Below, piece by piece: positions 54,356 through 64,000 of a DNA stretch of 64,000 nucleotides (position 1 is its first letter; every line of letters begins with the position of its first letter). The notes under the pieces were generated by a model. The model was not told the origin of the DNA. It searched no databases and saw nothing but the letters and a program-made list of their open reading frames with translations. A program made the translations under genes and the position numbers. Origin of the DNA: Schistocerca nitens (lineage: Eukaryota > Arthropoda > Insecta > Orthoptera > Acrididae); contig NC_064616.1 in NCBI RefSeq assembly GCF_023898315.1, forward strand, positions 530,615,102 to 530,679,101. Reading direction: 5' to 3'.

Positions 54356-55700
54356 TTAATAACATTCACCGGTAGCAAATGTTTCAGTGGTGTGTCCTTG
54401 TTCTTTAGAGAGTTCGTTCACGGAGACGTCTTCGTTGAAGAAATCAGCCACCTTTGGGGCTGGAGAACAGTCTGTTTTAGTTTCTGAAACTTCTGCCATT
54501 TCTTCATCCGCATTGTGATGATCGCTTCCGTCTGGCCAGCTGGTTGACGTTATCGTCGTGGGTGGGACGAGTGTATCTTCAGGAGAGTGATTCGCTTCTT
54601 GAGGGTGGGTGGAGGCTTTCTTTGTTAGCTTTCCTTGGACGTCCCGTTGTTCCAGCGCAGAAGGGGAACGCTCCTCAGTAACTGGTGTCGCTTTCGTGTT
54701 GCTATACATCTGTTGGCTTAAGGTACCACGTATTTCCTTCGCTTTTTGTCGGAGTGTAGGAGCTGTCTCCTCTGCACCTTTGCGCGCCAGCCGGCGTTTC
54801 TTTTTTTTTTTGAGAATTACCTCTCGACGGACTTTTTTCAGCATCCAAGTTAGTTTTGCTTTCCTGCAAGGTGTGTCGGTCTTCAACTTCCGGCGCAGTT
54901 GCAGGTGCCTGTGTCGGTGGAACTGTTTTCGTAGATTGGCGGGACTCTTGTAGGTCGTCAGCTATGACGGCACTGACATCCATCGGAATTTCAGTGTCTG
55001 GAGAATTTGTATTCGCCTACGATTCAGGGGTTGAGGAGGCAGTCGGCCGTTCGGGTGCCACGGCGGCGTTAAGTTCCCGGCAGTGTTGTCATCGCAGGTG
55101 GCCTGGCGGCCTCGCCGGCCGGCAGCTGTGCAACGCGCCGCTGTATACATTCTGCGCGAACGTGCCCAGGCTTGTTACAGGCGGCACAGGTTCGCGGTTG
55201 GTCGTCATAAATTACAATCCCTCTGTATCCGCAGACATTGATGTACGACGGGATGTGCTTTTGTAACTCTACTCGAAGCTGCCGTAATCCATTTAGTACT
55301 GGGAATTCATGTGCGCTTGACCATTTCTCGGCAAAGTTGCTGAGCACTTTCCCGAAGGGTGAAATTACGGCATTAATTTGGTCTGTTGTAATCTCAAAAG
55401 GCAGCTCGAAGATTCGAACTGTGCGAATGCCAAAACCAGCATTTGCAACGGTGACTTCACCAACGTTTCCATCTGAGTGCTTAAATTTCATGACACCTCC
55501 GGAAGACTCAACTATGTTCTCGCACAACTCTGAACTACGCAGTTTAACAAACACGACACAAGCTACAATCGACAGGTGGATCCCGATTATATCATTAAAG
55601 GAGAGCTTCAAATCTTCTTCTAACCAATTCTCTACTTCAAAAGACTTAGGTCTAGCATATCGAGAATCAACGTATCTTTTCGACTTGGTTGAGCCATCAC
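54356..55700 (-). pseudogene. L1/Tx1-like ORF1 with CCHC knuckle, frameshifted
   Basis: RNA-binding ORF1 protein of the same LINE. 55611-55069 gives LSFNDIIGIHLSIVACVVFV, RIFELPFEITTDQINAVISP (RRM-like order), QKHIPSYINVCGYRGIV and the zinc knuckle CAACNKPGHVRAEC (C-x2-C-x4-H-x4-C). Upstream to about 55700 the frame continues without an ATG (RPKSFEVENWLEED). Downstream (54983-54356) a Lys/Glu/Pro/Thr-rich tail lies in two other frames, so at least two frameshifts occurred. It stops about 20 bp before ORF2. Confidence 0.8.
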
Positions 55701-56029
55701 TGCATACTACTCATTACTTCTCTAAGTGTTCGATAAACAGAGCTTTAAGCTGCAGCAAGCGCGAGACTTACCACGCGGAAGCACAGACGGCGCAGCGCAC
55801 ACCACACTACGTCCTACTCCACGCCGTCCGCCGGCGAACTGCACCAACTGAGCTACCCAAGCACGACTGATAATCACTGCATAAACAGCTCTATACATGA
55901 AGCAACATCGAAACGTACAGCTCCGTACATGAAGCAAGGTCGAAACAGAACTTATATTTAGCAAGGAAGAATAATCAGAATCACCAGAAGAGCATATTCT
56001 ACCAAGGAATAAAACTGGATAATAAAGTG
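55701..56029. other. Mostly unassigned; short tRNA-like fragment
   Basis: At 55832-55870 the stretch caactgagctacccaagcac is the reversed 5' part (A box side) of the tRNA-like repeat. The rest has no recognised motif. Confidence 0.4.
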
Positions 56030-56496
56030 CTTACAGGGATTAAAGGAATTATTAAAACAATCCTATTTGAAACGGCGGTGCGGGTCTCCCATATCGTTCT
56101 CCTACGCTCTGTCAAGGAGTATGGGACCTCATCATCATCATTTGAAAACGTAGTTAAAAAGTATCTGTTGAGCAATGCGTTCTGTACTGTGAAGGATTAC
56201 TTAGATAACAGAGAGTACAGGTTTTTAAAAATGTAACAGAGGTAAATAATAATCCACTAAGTTACAGACCCATATCATTAACGTCGATAAGCAGCAGGAT
56301 TTTGGAACATATATTATGTTCGAACATGATGAATTATCTCGAAGAGAACGACCTATTGATACAGAGTCAACACAGGTTTAGAAAACATCGTTTTTGTGAA
56401 ACACAACTAGCTCTTTACTCACACGAAATGTTGAGTGTTACCGACAAGAGATTTCAAATTTATCTCGTATTTCTAGATTAATTACAGAAGGCTTTT

Positions 56497-56646
56497 TGGT
56501 TCAAATGGCTCTGAGCACTATGGGACTTAACATCTGTGGTCATCAGTCCCCTAGAACTTAGAACTACTTAAACCTAACTAACCTAAGGACATCACACACA
56601 TCCATGCCCGAGGCAGGATTCGAACCTGCGACCGTAGCAGTCGCGC
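56497..56646 (-). mobile_element. tRNA-derived SINE, family A head 1, 5'-truncated
   Basis: The body and B box are present, but the head stops at gcagtcgcg on its 5' side. The TSD cagaaggctttt (12 bp) is exact at 56485-56496 and 56647-56658, inside the KAFD codons of the LINE. Confidence 0.93.
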
Positions 56647-57085
56647 CAGAAGGCTTTTGACACCGTACTTCCTAAGGGGCCTGTAATCATATTGTGTGCT
56701 TATGAAATATCGTCTCAGTTATGCTACTGGATTCGTGATTTCCTGTCAGGGAGGTCACAGTTCTTAGTAACTGACTGAAAGTCATCAAGTAAAACAGAAG
56801 GGATTTCTGCGATTTCCCAAGTTAGTGTTATACGACCGCTGCTGTTCCTTTCCTATATAAAGGATTTAGGTGACAATCAGAGCAGCTGTCTTAGGTTGTT
56901 TTCAGATGACGCTGTCGTTTATCGTCTAGTAAAGTCATTTCAAGATAAAAACCAATTGCAAAATGATTTAGATAAGATATCTGTACGGTGCTAAAATTGG
57001 TAACTGACCCTAAATTACGAAAAGTGTGAGGTCATCCACATGAAAGTTAAAAACAATCCGTTAAACTTCGGTTACACGATAAATT

Positions 57086-57542
57086 GTATGTTGTATGTTA
57101 ACTGGGGACCTAGAAACGACAGAGAGGCTCCGTCTCCGCCGCAGCCGCAGTGGTCCACAACCCCACTACGACTACCGCAGTCCACTTCACCCCTCCGCCG
57201 CCCCACACCGAACCCAGGGTTATTGTGCGGTTCGGCCTCCGGTGGTCCCCCCAGGGAATGTCTTACACCAGACAAGTGGAACCCCTATGTTTGCGTGGTA
57301 GAGTAATGGTGGCGTACGCGTACGTGGAGAACTTGTTTGCGCAGCAATCGCCGACATAGTCTAACTAAGGCGGAATAAGGCGAATCAGCCCGCACTCTCT
57401 GAGGTCGATGGGAAACCGCCTAAAAATAATCCATAGACTGGCCGGCTCACCGGACCTCGACCCAAGTCCGCCGGGCGGATTCGTGCCGGGGACCAGGTGC
57501 TCCTTCCCAGTCCGGAAAGCCGTGCGTTAGACCGCTCGGCTA
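57086..57542 (-). mobile_element. Third SINE type (family C), 457 bp, tRNA-like at one end
   Basis: The TSD acacgataaatt (12 bp) is exact at 57074-57085 and 57543-57554. On the minus strand it starts GTTAGCCGAGCGGTCTAACG, a tRNA-Leu/Ser-like A-box region, with a second promoter-like block GGCACGAATCC. The rest is GC-rich and shows no homology to families A and B. The other end is tgtatgttgtatg-like. It inserted in the LINE at FGYTI. Confidence 0.85.
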
Positions 57543-58165
57543 ACACGATAAATTTGTCAAATCTGAAGACCGTAAATTCAGCTAAATACTTAGGAATTAC
57601 AACTACGAACAACGGAAATTGGAAAGAACACAAAGAAAATGTTGTGGTAAAGGCTAACCAAAGACTGCATTCAACTGAAAGAACACTTACAAGATGAAAC
57701 ACATCTACTAAAGAAACTCCCTGCACTACGCTTGTCCTTCCTCTTTTGGAGTACTGCAGCGTCGTTTGGGATCCTTACCAGACAGGATTAACAGAGAACA
57801 TCGAGTTCAAATAAGGGCAATGCGTTTCGGATTGTCGGGAAATAGGGGAGAAAGTGTCACAGGAATGATACCGAATTTGCGGTGGAAATCATTTTTTTTT
57901 AAAAAAGGGGTTTTTCGTTGCTTACGAAATGTAGATCACCAACTTCCTCCTCCAAACGTGAAAATATTTTGTTGACGCATAGGAAGAAACGACTATCGTA
58001 ATAAAATATGGGAAATCAGAGCTCGCACGGAAAGTCGTTACTTTATTCCGTGCCCTGTTCAGGAGTGGATTAATAGAGAAATACTGCGAAGGTGGTTCAA
58101 TGAATCCTCTGCCAGCCACTTAACTGTGACTTGCAGAGTAGCGGTGTAGATGTAGATGCAGCTAT

Positions 58166-58599
58166 TTCCATAGTGTGATGCTGGGTACTTGCTCTGTGAT
58201 AGGATAGTGGATAAAAAGACTGACTGTATCAACATGAGTAAGAGTTATACACTGGTTTGTATCGAAAACACGAGTCTTTTTACTTACTGAGACAGTATGG
58301 AAATCCTTGTAGTTGATATTCGCCTGGCAGCTTCCACTGTGTTGCCAACTGGATGCAGATTACTCACTTTTCACTATGAATATAAATGTATGCCTATTGT
58401 CAAGATAAATCTGCCAGCATCTAGCATGTGCTGTACAACTGGTGCATATTATAAAGATATTCACTTAAAGATATGACAGACTTGGACAGTATTTATTTGT
58501 CTTCTTTACCAGTTAGATATATATCGCAAATCTGATAAAATATAGGAAACCGACTTATATAGGGAACACTTGCAGTTCGCTACCGCATTTTTCTACATT
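58166..58599. other. Unassigned stretch
   Basis: No motif recognised. Confidence 0.4.
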
Positions 58600-59700
58600 C
58601 ATCTCCAGTCACCTGTCAAAAGCCTGAAAAGCCACCTTTTGCAGTACGGGACGCTGCGAGACTAGCAGAGGGAGAGTCAGAGAGGTTCTGGAAGGTCCCG
58701 CAAGGATTTAGAGCCATGCCAACTCCAGTGCCGTGGCCAGCTGCGCTAGGTTTCTTGGTTGTGGATCCAGACACGAACAGCCCAGTCGAGGTGCTCCCAC
58801 CGATTCGCGATTCCGTTTAAATCTGAGGCGTTAGGTGGTCGAGCAGTATAGTGCACTCATCATGATGCTCTTCTAACCGCGCACGTACACTGCTAGCTGT
58901 GTGATACGTCGCATTGTCCTGCTAGCAGATGCCGTCTTGCTGTGGAAAAACAAACTGCATGTACGGGTGGACTTGGTCCTCAAGGATACATGCATACTTG
59001 CGTTGATCCAGTACCTTCCAGAATGACGACATCACCCAGGGAATGCCACAAAAACATTCCTCAGTCCATAATGCCCCATCTACTGGTGTGGACCCTTCCG
59101 ACGATTGTTGTAAGGCCGTACTCGCCAATGGTCATCTGTCTGCTGACGCATAAAACGTGGTTTATCTGAAAAGGCCACCTGTCGCCACTCGGCGAATATT
59201 TGGTTGAGGTACTGGCGTGCAAATTCCTTCTGAGCTGATGAACAGCAGTTAGGATGGGTGCATGATCCAGGCGCCTCTTTCGGAAGTCTATGCACAGAAA
59301 TGTTCGTTGAATGGTCGTTGATAAGACACAGCTGGTTGCCTCATAGTTCATCTGGGCGGTCAGTTGCTCAACATTTGCACATCTTCGCCAGTACACAGCT
59401 GTGCAGCCGTCGTATATCTCTGTGATCTATGGCATGTGGTGCTATACAGTTGCCTCGGCTCCGGTTTTGGATAGCACCATTTTGAGATGCACGGTATACT
59501 TTAACCACAGCGGTACGCTAAGAGTTTACAAGCCGTTCAGGAAATATTTCCATCCTTGCCCCGAAAACCAATGATCAAGCCCTTTTGGACGTCAGATAAA
59601 TCGCTCCTTTTCTGCATTACAACTGCTGCACTTATTTCCTCGTCCCCCCGACACGCTTTACATAACCTTAATTGCTAGTGCTCCCACCGAAAGTGTGTGT
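58600..59700 (-). pseudogene. Tc1-like transposase, badly decayed
   Basis: Minus frames in order: EQLTAQMNYEATSCVLSTTI (helix-turn-helix region, from 59396), KEFARQYLNQIFAEWRQVAF then SDKPRFMR (first Asp, the usual SDESRF), EECFCGIPWVMSSFW, QFVFPQQDGIC, and in another frame QDNATYHTASSVRARLEEHH, then a worn Glu block (SDLNGIANRW). At least four frame changes. I could not define inverted ends; possible termini are near 58600 and 59745. Confidence 0.65.
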
Positions 59701-59773
59701 GTGGTTACTGCACGTTGACTTCGAGCACCGGAGGTGGTCACTTTAATGAGATTGGGTCTATTGATATAAGGAG

Positions 59774-60125
59774 CAATCAGATGAAAACGAGACAGAAAAA
59801 AGTAAGTAAAACGTTTATTATCTCAAAAGTAACTGACATAACTGTTAATACGTTTGTCCTGCTGTGAGATAAGAAGTTCAGTGCCTTTACGGAAAAGTGT
59901 TTTCGGTTGCCTACGGAAGCGTGATTGTACCCAGGAATGCACGTCTTCGTCAGAGGCAAGTCGATGGCCACAAATGGCTCTTTTCATTGCTCCAAAAATA
60001 TTGATATCGCATGGGGAAAGATTGAGACTGTATGATGGAATATGCGTTATGGCTTCTCAGTGGAACTTCTACATCGTACTCAAAACAACATGTGGGCTTC
60101 CCAGCGAAACTTCTAAAGTGTAGAT
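59774..60125 (-). pseudogene. Mariner transposase C-terminal fragment
   Basis: Minus translation: THIPSYSLNLSPCDINIFGA, MKRAICGHRLASDEDVHSWV and QSRFRRQPKTLFRKGTELLI. The third acidic residue lies in SPCD, the mariner DD-D position. Only the last third of the transposase plus the 3' tail is present. The tail pairs with an inverted copy at 60150-60257. Confidence 0.7.
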
Positions 60126-60149
60126 GAACCAACATCTGGACTTATCATG

Positions 60150-60257
60150 TCTTACATTGGGATAAATGTATTAGCAGTTATGGTGATTACTTTTGAAATA
60201 ATAAACAACTTACTTATGTTTTTCATCTGTCCCGTTTTCATTTGACTGCTTCTTATA
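60150..60257 (+). repeat. Inverted copy of the mariner 3' end
   Basis: The plus strand reads KCISSYGDYF, then tcatctgtcccgttttcatt and tgactgcttcttata, matching the reverse complement of 59774-59860 (NSYVSYF, ctgtctcgttttcatctgat) over about 90 bp with several mismatches. The arms are about 300 bp apart, forming a large imperfect palindrome. Confidence 0.75.
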
Positions 60258-60890
60258 AAACCGATGTATGGTTAAATACTTCGATCTAAACTAACGTTGA
60301 CATAAATAATGAAAAATAGTGGTATAATAATTACAGGTACGACTTCACTAAAGAAAACTTAAAAGTGAACTACTGCTTTACTTCTGTTCTTATATTAACA
60401 TGGCTTGGAATTATTGGCTTATGGTAACAAACACAGATTCGGTTTGTTGTAGCTAACATGATAATATACACGTGCGTATTTGGTGCATTTTTTTTCTTTT
60501 TTAACAATAGAAGGCTTAGTTTGGGCGGGAGGGAGGGGAAATGGGATGGGGGATGGGGTGTTGTCCGACGATAGGCTGTTTTGAGCTAGTGAGTCTTGAA
60601 ATTTCTATAAGAAAAAATTGTTTCCATATTTATTCTGGCCCTGAGGAGGTGTCCTGGTGCTATATGTATGTCGATAGAGATTGTAAAAAAAGAGAAAAAT
60701 GCACTTAATACTCATATAGGTAGTGTCATATTAGCTGCAATAAACAAAATCTGTGTTTACCATTAGCCAATAATTCCAGATCATGTTAACGTAGGAAAAG
60801 GATTAAAGATGTAGTTCACTTTGAAATTTTGTTTATGATTACAAACTTCTGCACTTTAGACAATGTGTAACTTGACTGTTACATGATTAT
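60258..60890. other. Unassigned stretch with a G-rich tract
   Basis: A G-rich run at 60521-60561 (gggcgggagggaggggaaat, gggatgggggatggggtg) has more than four G-tracts and could form a quadruplex. It resembles the C/G-rich tail at 28090-28135. No coding motif. Confidence 0.45.
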
Positions 60891-63330
60891 TCAATTTTTT
60901 CTTGTTTCCTTCTTCTTTTTCTCTGCACAAAATCTCTTCATTCTTTGACTGTGTTCCTGTATCCTTTGCTCTGTCCATATTATCTCTGTTTTCTTCCTTT
61001 CTTTTACTTCAAATTTCGCTTTCTTAATTTTGTTTCTCAATTTGTCTCTCTCTAATTTATCGTTACTGATTCTTGCTTGGCTTAGGTATTCTTCTATTTC
61101 TTGAAACAAATTATTTGTTTTGATTAAACTGTTTACTAAATGAAAAATGCTCTTCGTGAGTCTTTTGTTGTTCGTTTTATGTATGTGTCAATAGAATGTT
61201 AGTCAGCGTTTTCTGATCATGTCTCTGACTTTGTGTGCTCGTATAATTATTTGATTGGTCTCTTCATCCACATACTATCTCTGTGCACTGCTCCAAAAAA
61301 TTTTCTAAGGATTTTACGTTCTACTTTTTTCTGTTTGTGATGCCTAATGCTCTGATAGTCGTCGTTTCTGATGCGTAGACTGCTTCTGGTAATACAACTG
61401 TACTGAAGTGCCTGTGTTTGGCCTATTTTGAAATGTTTCTTTCATTTTAGTCCATCCATGACAGTTTTTATCCTTTCTGAAGTTTTTCCTGCTCTTGTTA
61501 TGTCGGATGCCTTGTCTGAACCTCTTCTTTGTAAACATTCACCTAGATAGGCCGAATGTTTGCACTCGTTTTACCTTTCCGTATTTGGTGGTCATGGACT
61601 GTGTGTTGTTGTTCTTCCATTCCATATACTGCGTTTTCTCGTATGACGTCCGCAGAACTGTTTTGGCAGAGACTTCATGTGCAGGTCATCTGCAACTACC
61701 AGGCGTTTTATGATTGTATTTTTTACACGTGTTACTCCTAACTAAGCCCTTTTTGCTTTTTCTTCCCCTTACTTGATAACTTTGTCCAAGGCCACATTGA
61801 ATAAAAGCGGCGAGAGACCATTTCCTTGTTGACCCGTGTATGTATCTTAGAAGGTTTTCAAATTTTTTTTTCCCATAAATTTTGACCATTTCCTTGTTGA
61901 CCCGTGTATGTATCTTAGATGGTTTTCAGATTTTTTTCCCATGAATTTTACTTTGGATGTTGCGTTTGGTGAGTTTCTGTTCTACGAGTGCTCTATTTTT
62001 TGTGTATTCCATATCCTGCTAGTGGGCAAAAGAAAGCCTGCCTGTCTATGGAGTCATAGACCTTCTTAAAGTCAACGAATGAAGCTACAGTAGTGTTCCT
62101 CTGTCTGACCTTCAGGACTATCCGCAGGTTCCAAATCTGTGCGATACAGGATCTTCCTTTTCTGAAGCATGCTTGGTATCCCCTCAATTTTGCATCAGCT
62201 TGAAGTCCGATGAGTTATGCCTTGGAGAGAATTTTGTAAGTGGCCTGTAGTAACTAGAGACCTCTGTAATTATTAGGGTGTGTCTTGCGTCCTTTTTGTG
62301 GAGTGAGTGAATCAACGCACATTCCCATTCCTGTGGAATTTTCTCTGTAACCTATATTTCTGTGGCAATTTTATAAATTTTCTTTGTTATTTTTGGTCTT
62401 TAAGTTTCCAGTCTCCGAGTTAGTGACATGTCCTCCTGGGGCTCTGTTGTCTTTTAGTTGTTTTATGATCTCCTTTACTTCTATGATTGTAGGTGATTTT
62501 AAATCTGGATTTGGTATTGTTTTCGTGAAGTGTAATTTTTCTTTAGCCTTCTTGCGGTTGAGTGGTTCATCAAAGTAACTTTTTTTTTAATTTTGCAGTT
62601 TTCTTTAGTATCTGTTTCTAGAGCTCCGTCTGTTCTTTTGAAGCAGAACTTCGGCGGCTGATAATCCTTCATATTTTCCTGAATATTCTGTAGAAATTTA
62701 TCTTGTTATTTCTCTTGAAGTCTTCATCGACTTCATTTAGTCCTGTTTTGTTGTATGCCCTTTTCACTCTTCTAACATCTCTGGAGGATTGTTTTATGGC
62801 TCTGAGGAACTCCTGTTATATTTCTGTTGTTCTTGTTACTGATAAACTTCTTCCATGCCTCGATTCCACGTTCAATGGGCTGTTCACAAGTTTCATTCCA
62901 CCTTCTATATTTGCGTTTCCTAGAGGGCTGACCTCAACGCATTCCATTCTGAATTGTATTTGCGAGATCAGTACAAATTTCTGTCATGTTTTAATTAATT
63001 TATTCAATAATTTTCCCTTGGTTTACGTTCAAGTATTCTGAGTCCAGTCTTATAATGTTTTTCTGTGCTGTCTTTCTGTTTCTTGGGATCGGCCAAATCT
63101 TAACTTGTAGCGAGTGATGGTCAGATCCGAAGAATCCTTTGCATGTTCTCACGTCAGAATTTCTCTTTTTGATACTGAACTGAAATCTTGGATGTCCTGT
63201 TTGTCTGATTTGTGTACTTCAAATCCTGTGCCAAACGTTATTGGTGTTCCCCTTCTGACAGTTGGCGGAACGCAATTTCTTATCAGGCGATTGAACGGGA
63301 ATTACAGTCCAAATCGACCAGTTCCACCTG
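60891..63330 (-). pseudogene. RTE-like LINE, decayed
   Basis: From 63330 downward on the minus strand: an endonuclease end (SDLTITRYKLRFGRSQ), a Lys-rich linker, EIIKQLKDNRAPGGHVT, NNYRGL-LLQATYKILSKA, YQACFRKGRSCIAQIWNLRI, VASFVDFKKVYDSIDRQAFF, and VVADDLHM at about 61710-61690 as the FADD-equivalent, followed by a worn C-terminal region to about 61150. Stops and frameshifts are many. A 68 bp tandem duplication at 61816-61951 lies between the blocks. The coiled Lys/Glu-rich frame at 61109-60891 may be a downstream part. Confidence 0.65.
61816..61951. repeat. 68 bp tandem duplication
   Basis: gaccatttccttgttgaccc to the tttttttcccat(a/g)aatttt block occurs twice in direct repeat at 61816 and 61884, with a few differences. 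As 68 is not a multiple of 3, it shifts the LINE reading frame. Confidence 0.9.
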
Positions 63331-63399
63331 CAGATGTACAGAGGGGAAGGGGCGGTGATTTTCAACTAAAATAAAAAACGGACTCTAAAAAAGCTCAAG

Positions 63400-64000
63400 A
63401 ACAGATGTAGGGTTGGTAGTGCCCTCAAATATTCAAACAGCTATTCCTGGAATTCTTTCAACACCACAATGGATTGTTCAAACTGCGTATTTACTTCCAC
63501 AGTGCGATTTTCTTTTTAAATGCATCCACTTTCACTATGAAATCAGAAATAAGTTGCTTATCACCTTGCAGTGTCTTGCTATGGGCAGTCTGCAGTCTAT
63601 TTAGAATGCAAGGTCTGCAGTCCATTCGGATATTCCAATTTTCGTTCTTGCTTTCGTTTTTTGCTTCGGAAATTGAGCAATAGCCCGTCTTAAATCGAAA
63701 AGTCGTGCCAGGCGTCGCCCATGACGCAACCAACACACTTTGCAGCAATATATGAGGTCTCCATACTCTTCTTTCAGTCCCATCAAAAACTGTTGCGGAT
63801 AACGATATGACAATGTGTGTGACTTCAGAAAATTTACTCTTTGCACTAACAATTCCATCACGTGTTCCGTGGCTGTATATTTAACATAATAATGAATCCC
63901 GTACAAACAGTCTGTCGATCGTTATAATTTTTAGCTCTTTCATCGTCAAATAAGTCTTTAAATTCTTTTGGCATGGTGTTGTCATTCCGTTTCATAACAA
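63400..64000 (-). pseudogene. hAT-type transposase fragment, runs off the window
   Basis: Minus translation: MTTPCQKNLKTYLTMKELK near the edge, then from 63906 MELLVQRVNFLKSHTL, QQFLMGLKEEYGDLIYCC, CWLRHGRRLARLFDLRRAIA and ISEWTADLAF, and after a frameshift ILNRLQTAHSKTLQGDKQLI, VKVDAFKKKIALWK. The order V-NF-R-L, L-E-Y-D-Y-VRWL-R-LKR-FDLR, W-DLAFL-DI-HLN-LN-LQG is that of hAT transposases related to the ZBED/GTF2IRD2-like group. The N-terminal part lies beyond the right edge. The frame is broken at about 63601. Confidence 0.75.

Larger units (their letters stand above)
56030..58165 (+). mobile_element. CR1/Jockey-like LINE remnant with two SINE insertions
   Basis: RT blocks: NNPLSYRPISLTSISSRILE, LLIQSQHRFRKHRFCETQLA, YLVFLD-LQKAFDTV (split by a SINE), then IRPLLFLSYIKDLGD, LRLFSDDAVVYRLV (catalytic FADD-equivalent, SDD), NPLNFGYTI (split by a second SINE) and NSAKYLGITT. 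It ends with ggtggttcaatgaatcctct and gtgtagatgtagatg, the 3' end of the family also present at 18241 and 19588. A block at 56030-56220 (FENVVKKYLLSNAFCTVKDYL) resembles a LINE C-terminus and is probably a separate fragment. Confidence 0.78.

Overview
The window looks like intergenic DNA from a large, repeat-dense arthropod genome. I recognise several repeat families as typical of grasshoppers and locusts (Schistocerca-like). That assignment rests on recognising the repeats, not on a search. No host protein-coding gene can be assigned with confidence. Almost every readable protein stretch belongs to a transposable element, usually broken by stops and frameshifts.

Layout. 0-11 kb: three DNA-transposon remnants (Tc1-like, pogo/Tigger-like, Tc1-like with a SINE inside), then six head-to-tail copies of a ~301 bp unit carrying a tRNA-like Pol III cassette (8655-10340), then an unrecognised two-exon candidate on the minus strand. 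11-26 kb: many tRNA-derived SINEs with clear target-site duplications (TSDs), several fragments of CR1/Jockey-like LINEs, a deleted mariner, and a three-deep nest at 19.6-22.9 kb (tRNA-like composite inside a mariner-type element inside a LINE). 25.4-26.8 kb: another Tc1-like element. 28-40.5 kb: a second nest, an RTE-like LINE inside an I/R1-type LINE with an RNase H domain, which itself splits a Jockey-like LINE. 40.5-48 kb: three Tc1-like elements, one with an intact 340-codon transposase, inserted at the catalytic motif of a Penelope-like reverse transcriptase; also a decayed mariner-type fragment. 49-56 kb: an L1/Tx1-like LINE whose long EN-RT frame is broken by one stop, but which is also split by a 1.7 kb unassigned insert and has a shifted ORF1. 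56-64 kb: another CR1/Jockey-like LINE with two SINE insertions, a Tc1-like remnant, an inverted pair of mariner ends, an RTE-like LINE and a hAT transposase fragment running off the end.

The parts do not form a host pathway; they form a record of successive insertions. LINEs would have supplied the machinery for the SINEs. Thirteen SINE copies share one body behind two different tRNA-type heads, three more copies belong to a second family, and a third family is represented once. The most unusual material is the tRNA-like repeat: in tandem array, as a near-perfect hairpin, and as an inverted/direct composite, the last two flanked by TSDs.
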